A DNA stretch of 5,827 nucleotides, taken from assembly GCA_041913045.1 (NCBI GenBank), contig JAYSGB010000057.1, positions 1 to 5,827 on the forward strand. The letters run 5' to 3'. Below the pieces are notes generated by a model. It searched no databases. It worked only from the letters and a program-made list of their open reading frames with translations, and was not told the origin of the DNA. Positions 1 through 5,777 of this stretch are shown here, in pieces. Numbering within the stretch: position 1 is the first letter of the stretch; every line of letters starts with the position of its first letter. The position numbers and the translations under genes were made by a program. Source of the DNA: CAMLOF01 sp041913045. Its GTDB lineage: Bacteria > Pseudomonadota > Gammaproteobacteria > Burkholderiales > Burkholderiaceae_C.

Positions 1-862
1 TGCCCTGGGCGATCTCGGCGGAAGCCGTGGCAACCGCCTCCGAGCCGTTGCGCACTCGGGAGACGATCTGCCCCATGTTGTCACGCATCGCCTTGATGCC
101 GTGCATGATGCTGGAGTCGTCCCCCGCCCGAAGCGAGATGTCCACCGACAGATCCCCCTGCGCCATACGGTGGGTGATGGCATTGGCATCGGCAGGCTCA
201 CCACCCAGCTGGCGCAGAATACTGCGGGCAATCAGCAGGCTCAAACCCAGCAACACCCCAGCAAGCACCAAAGCACCAACACCAGAAAGGATCAGACGCT
301 GCCACATCACGGCATCCACGTTGTCCACGTACACACCCGAGCCGATGACCCACCCCCAAGGCGCAAAACCTTGAACGTAAGACACCTTGGGCACAGGCTG
401 CTCGCTGCCCGGCTTGGGCCACATGTAGTTCACGTAGCCCGCGCCACTGGCCTTTACGGTGTTCACAAACTCCACGAACAGGAACTTGCCAGTAGGGTCC
501 TTGTTCTGGCTCAGGTCCTTGCCCTCCAGTTCCGGACGAACAGGATGCATCACCATACGCGGCTGCATGTCGTTGATCCAGAAGTACTCCGAACCACTGT
601 AGCGCAGCCCCCTCAAAGCGTCCATCGCCCTTTTCTTGGCCTCATCCTCAGTCATTTGTCCCTTGCCGGACAAGGCATGGAAATGAACCACGATGCCATG
701 CGCAGTCTCCACCGTCTGCCGCACCCCCAGCTGGCGCTCGGCCATGATCATCGAACGCTCCGACGCCAAGAAAAACGCCACCAGCACCAGCAAACCCAAA
801 AGTGCGCAACCTATGAGCAGTGCCAGCCGGCGGGCGATGGTGATGGAATCGAAACGGAACAT
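1..862 (-). CDS. Methyl-accepting chemotaxis protein, single Cache domain, N-terminal part (runs off the left edge)
   Basis: The open frame starts at an ATG (862-860) and is still open at base 1, giving 287 codons without a stop; the C-terminal part lies outside the window. Visible order: a short cytoplasmic start (MFRFDSITIARR), a first membrane helix at about residues 13-33, a periplasmic single Cache domain at about 38-185 (EYFWINDMQPRMVMHP near 92-107, GYVNYMWPKPG near 142-152, APWGWVIGSGVYVD near 167-180), a second membrane helix at about 189-211, a HAMP linker at about 212-265 (AQGDLSVDI near 234-242), and the first heptads of the signalling coiled coil (ATASAEIAQG at the end). This is the layout of a transmembrane chemoreceptor that senses a small periplasmic molecule and controls CheA through CheW. 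The methylation sites and the kinase-contact hairpin are not in the window. The ligand cannot be read from the sequence; many Cache domains of this kind bind small carboxylates, which is family knowledge only. It follows plsC after 112 nt with its own ribosome binding site, so it is probably a separate unit. Confidence 0.93.
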   Translation of the reverse strand, partial: MFRFDSITIARRLALLIGCALLGLLVLVAFFLASERSMIMAERQLGVRQTVETAHGIVVHFHALSGKGQMTEDEAKKRAMDALRGLRYSGSEYFWINDMQPRMVMHPVRPELEGKDLSQNKDPTGKFLFVEFVNTVKASGAGYVNYMWPKPGSEQPVPKVSYVQGFAPWGWVIGSGVYVDNVDAVMWQRLILSGVGALVLAGVLLGLSLLIARSILRQLGGEPADANAITHRMAQGDLSVDISLRAGDDSSIMHGIKAMRDNMGQIVSRVRNGSEAVATASAEIAQG

Positions 863-868
863 GCGCTA

Positions 869-874
869 CTCCTT
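869..874 (-). promoter_or_regulatory. Ribosome binding site of the chemoreceptor gene
   Basis: On the minus strand an AAGGAG stands 6 nt before the ATG at 862. It is a near-perfect Shine-Dalgarno sequence and fixes this start. Confidence 0.75.
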
Positions 875-920
875 CAGTCAATGAAAGATGGGGGCATCAT
901 TCTGCTGCATACACCTGCGC

Positions 921-949
921 ATCATGCTCTCGGCACCAAGATTGGGCAA
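921..949 (-). promoter_or_regulatory. Possible sigma-70-type promoter for the chemoreceptor gene
   Basis: On the minus strand TTGCCC (949-944, 4 of 6 to TTGACA) is followed after exactly 17 nt by CATGAT (926-921, 4 of 6 to TATAAT). Transcription would start near 914 and give a leader of about 50 nt. Both boxes are weak, and I saw no clear flagellar sigma-28 (TAAA...GCCGATAA) pattern, which chemotaxis genes often use. This is a candidate only. The 112-nt gap holds no convincing terminator, so readthrough from plsC is also possible. Confidence 0.22.
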
Positions 950-974
950 CCCCCGCTATAGGTACAAACGCAGA

Positions 975-1715
975 TCAGGACCCGCGAAGGCGCTGCATGA
1001 TATCCACCCGCAGCGCCTCTGCCCAGGCACGCCGATCACGCCCTTGCGCGAGCTGCTGCAGACCGAAATCCAGCCGGGCCACCAGATCTCGTGCACACAG
1101 CGTTCGCCAGATTGAGGCAACGAGTGTCGTGTCGCCGACGTATACGGGGGCATCGTGCAGGGCGCCACCTTTGGCATGCACATAGCGCAATGCCACTGGC
1201 AATACCGGTGCGTGCGCAGAAAGCGCCGCTTGCAAGAGATTGGCATGGAACGGCAACACCGAACGGCCATCACCCGTGGTTCCTTCGGGAAACACTGCCA
1301 GCACGTCACCGGCGCGCAGACTTTCCGCCAGATGATGGACCACCCTCACCGCGTCCCTGCGTTTTTCCCGCTCAATGAATAGCGTCCCAGCCTCTTCTAC
1401 CAGCCGCCCCAAGAGCGGCCACGACTTCACATCGGCCTTCGAGACAAAACGGCAGGGCCTGGCTGCGTTGATCACCAGGATATCCAACCATGACACGTGA
1501 TTGGACACCACCAGAACCGGGCCCAGCGACGGAACAGTGCCACACACGTCCAGCTTGACGCCCAACAGCTCCAGCGCACGCGCAGACCACTGCTGTACAC
1601 GCTCTTGCCGCTCTTCATCCGTCAGACCACCGAAATCACGGCGCAAGGTCTTCAGCCCCGCCAGAAGATGGCCAATCAGGCGCAGCAAACGCACAACGGC
1701 ATTCAAGCGGCGCAC
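975..1715 (-). CDS. plsC: 1-acyl-sn-glycerol-3-phosphate acyltransferase (PlsC/LPLAT family)
   Basis: The product transfers an acyl chain to the sn-2 position of lysophosphatidic acid to make phosphatidic acid, the precursor of membrane phospholipids, at the inner membrane face. Counting from the GTG at 1715 (246 residues), the diagnostic motifs are NHVSWLD (about 72-78, the catalytic HX4D with H73 and D78), FIERE (113-117), FPEGTT (142-147, glycerol-phosphate binding) and LPVAL (172-176). A hydrophobic/basic helix near residues 7-21 fits membrane attachment. Start choice: the frame also offers a TTG two codons upstream (1721), but the strong GAGGAGG (1729-1723) would then be only 1 nt away; from GTG 1715 the spacing is 7 nt, so I prefer GTG. 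The gene lies 51 nt after the pyrimidine genes with no clear terminator between, so it may be co-transcribed with them. The family also contains lyso-ornithine-lipid acyltransferases (OlsA), so substrate is inferred from family and not proven. Confidence 0.9.
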   Translation of the reverse strand: MRRLNAVVRLLRLIGHLLAGLKTLRRDFGGLTDEERQERVQQWSARALELLGVKLDVCGTVPSLGPVLVVSNHVSWLDILVINAARPCRFVSKADVKSWPLLGRLVEEAGTLFIEREKRRDAVRVVHHLAESLRAGDVLAVFPEGTTGDGRSVLPFHANLLQAALSAHAPVLPVALRYVHAKGGALHDAPVYVGDTTLVASIWRTLCARDLVARLDFGLQQLAQGRDRRAWAEALRVDIMQRLRGS

Positions 1716-1722
1716 GGTCAAG

Positions 1723-1741
1723 CCTCCTCGGCCATGCCGAG
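1723..1741 (-). promoter_or_regulatory. plsC ribosome binding site overlapped by a small hairpin
   Basis: The minus strand carries GAGGAGG at 1729-1723, 7 nt before the preferred GTG start of plsC. Directly upstream, CTCGGC-ATG-GCCGAG (1741-1727) is a perfect 6-bp inverted repeat with a 3-nt loop. Its 3' arm contains the first three bases of the Shine-Dalgarno sequence. The stem is GC-rich but has no T tract, so it is not an intrinsic terminator; it could modulate access of ribosomes to plsC. The ribosome site itself is solid, while the regulatory role of the hairpin is inference. Confidence 0.5.
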
Positions 1742-1766
1742 CCCTGCAAACCGCATCAGAAGGGTC

Positions 1767-3095
1767 TCAGGCACGCCGCTCGGTGGCAGCATCGAATGCC
1801 ACCTGCCCGGCCACCAGGGTCTGCCTGACCGCCACAGGCAATTCGTGGCCTTCAAAGGGCGTGAGCGCTCCTTGGCTGCGCAACTGCTCGCCGTTCACCC
1901 GCCAGTGAGCACCCGGGTCGATCACGCAGAGGTCGGCCACGCCCCCCTCGACCACCCGCCCCACGCTGGCCTGCAAGGTGCCCAGGCTGTGCCCAAGCAC
2001 CTTGGCCGGACCGTGGGTCAACGCCTGCAGAGTCCGCATCAACGGCACGCCATCCTGCTCTGCCCACTTCCACGCCAGGCCAAGCAGCAACTCAACGGCC
2101 GTGGCCCCGGGCTCTGCCTCGGCAAACGGCAGGGTCTTGGCATCTGCGTCCACCGGGTTGTGGTCGGAAACCAGTGCATCGATGGTTCCGTCGGCCAGAC
2201 CCACGCGCAGCGCATCCCGATCCCTCTGCTGGCGCACTGGCGGCTGCAGACGCAAGCGGCTGTCGTAATACCCAATATCGGTGTCCGTCAGGTGCAGGTT
2301 GTGAACACTCACATCGCAAGTCACGGGCAGGCCTTCAGTCTTGGCTTGGCGCACCAGTTCCAGCCCGGCAGCGCTGCTGATGCGGCACAGGTGCAGGCGC
2401 ACAGAGGTGCCCCCCGAGCGGCACACGCCGCGCAGCAGCTCAAAAACCGTGTGCAGTGCAATCACCTCCGCCGCCACGGGAATGCCGCTCAAACCCATCC
2501 GTGTGGCCAGCGGGCCGCTGGCCACAACTCCCTTGCCCAACCAAAAGTCCTGCGGGCGCAGCCAGACGCCATAACCAAACGTTGCCGCGTACTGCAAGGC
2601 ACGCTGCAACACCTGTGTATTGACGATCGGCACCTCTGCCTGACCAAACGCCACGCAGCCAGACTCAGTGAGTTCCACCATCTCGGTCAGCACTTCGCCC
2701 TTGAGCCCGCGCGTCAGCGCACCCAGGGGGAACACACGCGCCTGGTGCAACTTCTCGGCACGGAACTTCAACATCTCCACCAGGCCAGGCTCGTCCAGCA
2801 CCGGGTCGGTGTCCGGCGGGCACACCAGGCTGGTCACCCCACCGGCAACAGCGGCGGCCATCTCGCTTTCCAGCATGCCGGCGTGCTCCTGGCCCGGCTC
2901 CCGCAAGCGCATCGACAAATCGACCAAGCCCGGCGCAACGATGCATCCAGAAGCATCGATGGTGCGGTTCGGCGTGAAGTCCGCAGGCACCTTGCCCACA
3001 CCAATGACCCGACCAGCGGCAATCGCAATGTCCGCCACGGTATCCGTCTGGCTGGCCGGATCGATCAGGCGCCCGCCTCGAATCAGAATCTTCAT
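1767..3095 (-). CDS. pyrX: Dihydroorotase-like protein (PyrC'/PyrX), predicted catalytically inactive partner of aspartate transcarbamoylase
   Basis: This 442-residue protein belongs to the amidohydrolase/dihydroorotase family: an N-terminal strand-rich part (MKILIRGGRLIDP), PGLVDL at 56-61, LREPGQEHAGMLESE at 64-78, AGGVTSLVCPPDTDP at 84-98, the SDHNP segment with D311 at 310-314, and a C-terminal ADLCVIDPGAHW near 387-398. The active-site histidines are missing. The HXH of true dihydroorotases is S61-M-R63 here, the segment where a metal-binding histidine is expected before ED reads WLRPQD (178-183), and the HXS histidine near 238 is arginine (LCRISS). Only the late aspartate D311 of the metal site seems kept. 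Such degenerate proteins, called PyrC' or PyrX in Pseudomonas, do not cleave dihydroorotate but assemble with PyrB and are needed for its activity. The ATG start overlaps the pyrB stop (ATGA), the coupling expected for subunits of one complex. Automatic annotation would probably call it dihydroorotase (pyrC); inactivity is inferred from missing ligands. Confidence 0.9.
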   Translation of the reverse strand: MKILIRGGRLIDPASQTDTVADIAIAAGRVIGVGKVPADFTPNRTIDASGCIVAPGLVDLSMRLREPGQEHAGMLESEMAAAVAGGVTSLVCPPDTDPVLDEPGLVEMLKFRAEKLHQARVFPLGALTRGLKGEVLTEMVELTESGCVAFGQAEVPIVNTQVLQRALQYAATFGYGVWLRPQDFWLGKGVVASGPLATRMGLSGIPVAAEVIALHTVFELLRGVCRSGGTSVRLHLCRISSAAGLELVRQAKTEGLPVTCDVSVHNLHLTDTDIGYYDSRLRLQPPVRQQRDRDALRVGLADGTIDALVSDHNPVDADAKTLPFAEAEPGATAVELLLGLAWKWAEQDGVPLMRTLQALTHGPAKVLGHSLGTLQASVGRVVEGGVADLCVIDPGAHWRVNGEQLRSQGALTPFEGHELPVAVRQTLVAGQVAFDAATERRA

Positions 3096-4045
3096 GCTTC
3101 GTTCCCCGCGACAATCCCCATCACCGCCATGCGCACCGCTATGCCGAAGGTCACCTGCGGCAGCACCACACTTTGCTGACCATCCACCACGCTGGAATCG
3201 ATCTCCACACCCCGGTTCACAGGCCCCGGGTGCATCACGATGGCATCCGGCTTGGCCCAGCGCATGCGCTCCGGGGTAACGCCAAAGCTCTTGAAATACT
3301 CCTGGCTGGACGGCAGCAAAGCACCACTCATGCGCTCGTTCTGCAAACGCAGCGTGATCACGACGTCACAGTCCTTGATCCCCTCCTCCAGCGTGTGGCA
3401 CACCCTCACCCCCATCTGCGACAACTCGCTCGGCACCAAAGTGCGGGGCCCCACGACCCTCACGTCCGGGCACCCCAGAGTGGTCAACGCATGGATGTCC
3501 GAACGCGCGACGCGCGAGTGCAAAACGTCGCCCACGATGGCGACCGACAGGTTGGTGAAATCCTTCTTGTAATGCCGGATGGTGTACATATCCAGCAGGC
3601 CCTGAGTGGGGTGCGCGTGCCGCCCGTCCCCGGCGTTCACCACGTGAACGTGGGGCGCGACGTGTTGGGCGATCAGGTACGGCGCGCCGGATTCGCTGTG
3701 CCGCACCACGAAGATGTCGGCAGCCATCGCACTCAGGTTGGCAATCGTGTCGAGCAGCGACTCACCCTTTGCAGTGGAGCTGCGCGCGATATCGAGGTTG
3801 ATCACGTCCGCCGACAGGCGCGTGGCAGCGATCTCGAAAGTGGTGCGGGTGCGGGTGCTGTTCTCGAAGAACAGGTTGAACACGCTCTTGCCTCGCAACA
3901 GCGGCACCTTCTTCACCTCACGGTCGTTGACGCTCACGAAGTTCGCCGCCGTGTCAAGGATCTGGGTCAGGATGGCGCGCGGCAGGCCTTCCGTGGAGAG
4001 CAGGTGAATCAGCTCTCCGTTCTTGTTGAGTTGCGGGTTTTTCAT
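3092..4045 (-). CDS. pyrB: Aspartate carbamoyltransferase catalytic subunit
   Basis: PyrB joins carbamoyl phosphate and L-aspartate to N-carbamoyl-L-aspartate, the committed step of de novo UMP synthesis in the cytoplasm. The 317-residue protein has all key motifs: FFENSTRTRTTFE at 59-71 (the STRTR carbamoyl-phosphate loop), SSTAKGES at 89-96 (mobile loop whose serine and lysine reach into the neighbouring subunit's site), HAHPTQ at 143-148, RLQNER at 233-238 (aspartate-binding region) and HPGPVNRG at 272-279. The length is slightly above the 311 of the E. coli catalytic chain, with a short N-terminal extension; in the Pseudomonas type such tails are linked to complex assembly with PyrC'. No pyrI regulatory-chain gene follows; a dihydroorotase-like gene does, so the class A/B-type large complex with inactive dihydroorotase is likely. 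It starts 5 nt after pyrR with only a weak ribosome site, so it is probably translationally coupled. Confidence 0.97.
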   Translation of the reverse strand: MKNPQLNKNGELIHLLSTEGLPRAILTQILDTAANFVSVNDREVKKVPLLRGKSVFNLFFENSTRTRTTFEIAATRLSADVINLDIARSSTAKGESLLDTIANLSAMAADIFVVRHSESGAPYLIAQHVAPHVHVVNAGDGRHAHPTQGLLDMYTIRHYKKDFTNLSVAIVGDVLHSRVARSDIHALTTLGCPDVRVVGPRTLVPSELSQMGVRVCHTLEEGIKDCDVVITLRLQNERMSGALLPSSQEYFKSFGVTPERMRWAKPDAIVMHPGPVNRGVEIDSSVVDGQQSVVLPQVTFGIAVRMAVMGIVAGNEA

Positions 4046-4050
4046 CGGTG

Positions 4051-4581
4051 TCAGGCCTGTTGCTGTTTGTCTTTCACGTCTTCCACCACAAAACTGAAGG
4101 TCCCGTTCGCCCCCTGGGCCAACTCAAAGGACTGGTCGGCAGGCAAGGGCAGGCGTACTGCCGAGAAATCTGCAGCCATCGGCAGCTCGCGTCCACCGCG
4201 GTCCACCAGCACCGCCAGCTTGACACTAGCGGGCCTGCCATAGTCGAACAATTCGTTCACAACCGCACGCAATGTACGGCCCGTGTACAGAACGTCGTCA
4301 ATCAGCAGCACATGCGTACCATTCACATCGAAGGGCAGCCGTGTCTGTTGCAACTTGGCACTCAGGCCCCGTTGCGCAAAATCGTCTCGGTGCATGGCCG
4401 AGGAAATCACCCCAGCCTCTCCGGGCAAATCCAGTTCACGCTGCAGACGAGCTGCCAGCCAGGCCCCGCCCGATGTGACACCAACCAGCCGCAGCGGCTT
4501 TCCCTCGCTGGCCATCAGGCCTTTCACACCCCGTTTCAGTTCAGCGTACAACGCCTCGGCATCCAACTGCAATTGACTCAA
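4051..4581 (-). CDS. pyrR: Pyr operon regulator / uracil phosphoribosyltransferase PyrR
   Basis: This 176-residue protein is a type I phosphoribosyltransferase-fold member. VLLIDDVLYTGRT at 91-103 is the PRPP-binding loop and is nearly identical to that of Bacillus PyrR. RDD at 65-67 and VDRGGRELP at 126-134 are further PyrR signatures that set it apart from hypoxanthine phosphoribosyltransferases. PyrR proteins bind UMP/UTP and PRPP; in Gram-positives they control pyr genes by RNA attenuation, and many also convert uracil plus PRPP to UMP. Position directly before pyrB supports a pyrimidine role. The start is a TTG at 4581: it has a strong GAGGAG 6 nt upstream (4593-4588), lies in a TTGA overlap with the ruvX stop, and gives the normal N-terminus (SQLQLDAEALY). 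No better ATG exists upstream. I found no Bacillus-like PyrR RNA-binding loop nearby, so how it regulates here is open. Confidence 0.95.
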   Translation of the reverse strand: MSQLQLDAEALYAELKRGVKGLMASEGKPLRLVGVTSGGAWLAARLQRELDLPGEAGVISSAMHRDDFAQRGLSAKLQQTRLPFDVNGTHVLLIDDVLYTGRTLRAVVNELFDYGRPASVKLAVLVDRGGRELPMAADFSAVRLPLPADQSFELAQGANGTFSFVVEDVKDKQQQA

Positions 4582-4991
4582 GGCAGACTCCTCAAAAACT
4601 GTTCCAGAATGATGCAGGCAGATGCCGCATCCGCATCCTTGGCACCCATCGATATCGCCTCGGTCGTGCTGTAACGCTCATCCACTTCGTAAACGTCCAG
4701 TCCGTAGCGTCCGCGCAGTTGCCGCGCAAATTTCAGCGCCCTCGTGGTATTTTCGTGCGGCGCACCATCAGGGTGAGTGGGAATGCCGACCACCAGTGCG
4801 TCTGGCTGCCACTCCTTGATCCGCTTGGCGATCTCGGCAAAACGGCTATCCCCCTCCGCGCGGATTGTCGCTTGCGGCGTGGCTGTTCGAGTCAGGCGAT
4901 TTCCACTCGCCATACCCGTGCGCTTCAAGCCAAAATCAAACGCCAGAAAAGACTGGAAGGACTCGGGCACTGCCTTGGAAGTGGAACTCAT
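4578..4991 (-). CDS. ruvX: RuvX/YqgF, Holliday junction resolvase-like nuclease / 16S rRNA 5'-end processing factor
   Basis: This 137-residue protein has the RNase H-like fold motifs of the YqgF family: AFDFGLKRTGMA at 17-28 (first acidic residue D19), VVGIPTHPDG at 67-76, VDERYSTTEA at 103-112 (E105) and DADAASACIILEQFL at 119-133 with the last acidic residue D121. The three carboxylates are all present, so it should be an active metal-dependent nuclease. YqgF was first predicted to be a Holliday-junction resolvase and is now mostly linked to maturation of the 16S rRNA 5' end in E. coli; both names are in use. The length is normal for the family. The ATG start overlaps the yqgE stop as ATGA, and the yqgE-ruvX pair is widely conserved in gamma- and betaproteobacteria. 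The short N-terminal tail (MSSTSKAVPESFQS) looks unstructured. Confidence 0.95.
   Translation of the reverse strand: MSSTSKAVPESFQSFLAFDFGLKRTGMASGNRLTRTATPQATIRAEGDSRFAEIAKRIKEWQPDALVVGIPTHPDGAPHENTTRALKFARQLRGRYGLDVYEVDERYSTTEAISMGAKDADAASACIILEQFLRSLP
4588..4593 (-). promoter_or_regulatory. Ribosome binding site that fixes the TTG start of pyrR
   Basis: On the minus strand GAGGAG stands 6 nt before TTG 4581, inside the last codons of ruvX. The ideal spacing supports the rare TTG start over the second TTG codon (4572) or any later codon. Confidence 0.7.
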
Positions 4992-5686
4992 GCGTGCCCC
5001 GATCCCGGCGCTAGCATCCAGGGCTCCAAGCCAAGCAAAGCCATCGCTTTGTTGTACCTTTGCTCCACGGGCGTATCAAAGATGATGGCAGGATCTGCTG
5101 CAACAGTTAGCCAGCTATTCTCAGTGATCTCAGACTCAAGCTGACCCTCGCCCCAAGACGAATAACCCAGGGTCACCAACACCGTATGTGGTCCCGCACC
5201 TGAAGAAATGGCTTCGAGCACGTCACGAGAGGTGGTCATCTCCAAGCCATGGCTGATCTTCAGTGTCGAAGCATAAACAGAAGGTTTGGCCGGCGATTCA
5301 TCTGCCGTCGACTCGTCACGCTCATCTTCGTTCGCGGCCAAGGCTGCATGAATGGCCTTGGCAACAGCAGGAGGGGTTTCGTCAGTTCCCACGGTTTCAA
5401 CATCACCCATGGCATCGTGCAGAACGAAGCCCCGCTCCGGTTGCAAGGGCCCACCTCTTAACACCGGCATGGCAGCCAGTTCCGGCCGCCGCAACGGGAG
5501 ATCAACTTTTTCGAAGAGGTCGCCCAAAACGATGCCGCTGGGTTTGTTGATGATGAGCCCGAGGGCACCGCGTGCTGTGTGCTCGCACATGTACACCACG
5601 CTTTTGCCGAACAGTTCGTCGTTCAGCCCGGGCATGGCAATCAAGAAATGGTTGGTGAGGTTTATGGTGCTGTTGTCCACGGGCAT
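4988..5686 (-). CDS. yqgE: YqgE/AlgH family protein (UPF0301/DUF179)
   Basis: The sequence shows the conserved landmarks of this family: NLTNHFLIAMPGL (9-21), KSVVYMCEHTARGALGLIIN (28-47), LRGGPLQPERGFVLH (76-90), LVTLGYSSWGEGQLESEI (170-187) and NSWLTVAADPAIIF (190-203). The biochemical role is not known; in Pseudomonas the homologue AlgH was tied genetically to alginate control, but wide conservation beside ruvX suggests a more general cytoplasmic job. With the ATG at 5686 the protein has 232 residues. The frame extends up to a GTG at 5716 (242 residues, stop TAG just before), but family members normally begin a few residues before NLTNHFLIAMPG, so I chose the ATG. Neither start has a good ribosome binding site. 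Between the conserved halves lies an acidic, low-complexity insert of about 20 residues (about 118-137, rich in D, E, S and A) that looks like a flexible linker. It is the first gene of the operon. Confidence 0.93.
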   Translation of the reverse strand: MPVDNSTINLTNHFLIAMPGLNDELFGKSVVYMCEHTARGALGLIINKPSGIVLGDLFEKVDLPLRRPELAAMPVLRGGPLQPERGFVLHDAMGDVETVGTDETPPAVAKAIHAALAANEDERDESTADESPAKPSVYASTLKISHGLEMTTSRDVLEAISSGAGPHTVLVTLGYSSWGEGQLESEITENSWLTVAADPAIIFDTPVEQRYNKAMALLGLEPWMLAPGSGHA

Positions 5687-5693
5687 GGCGGTG

Positions 5694-5699
5694 ATTTTA
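5694..5699 (-). promoter_or_regulatory. Possible -10 box just before yqgE
   Basis: On the minus strand TAAAAT (5 of 6 to TATAAT) lies 7 nt before the ATG at 5686, so transcription would start almost at that ATG and give a leaderless or nearly leaderless mRNA. No convincing -35 box stands at the right distance (GTGTAG at 17 nt). The 5700-5777 stretch between the terminator and the start shows no other clear promoter and no gene. Weak candidate. Confidence 0.18.
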
Positions 5700-5777
5700 A
5701 GCGCCGAGCCCTTCACCTACACGACACTTGTGTGCCCCATGGATCTGGCTGAGCACGGGTAGTGACTTTGACCCACC

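Noticed and set aside
101..961. A 286-codon plus-strand frame across the chemoreceptor region
   Set aside because: It is antisense to the chemoreceptor coding sequence, whose translation gives clear Cache and HAMP motifs. The plus-strand product has no recognisable domain.
863..974. Possible terminator between plsC and the chemoreceptor gene
   Set aside because: Only short or distant complementarity (such as GGGGG with CCCCC about 55 nt apart) and no T tract follow, so I cannot support an intrinsic terminator.
1497..3179. A 560-codon open frame on the plus strand, antisense to pyrX and the plsC start
   Set aside because: It lies opposite well-supported genes, has a composition rich in H, Q, R and A typical of antisense reading of GC-rich codons, and shows no family motif. 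It is a by-product of codon bias.
3173..4243. A 356-codon plus-strand frame opposite pyrB and the end of pyrR
   Set aside because: PyrB and PyrR motifs are unambiguous on the other strand; the plus-strand product is histidine/arginine-rich without family features.
5717..5740. Seven-codon upstream frame (ATG to TAG) before yqgE as a leader peptide
   Set aside because: It has no ribosome binding site and no attenuator-like structure after it; if the -10 box near 5694 is used it would not even be transcribed.
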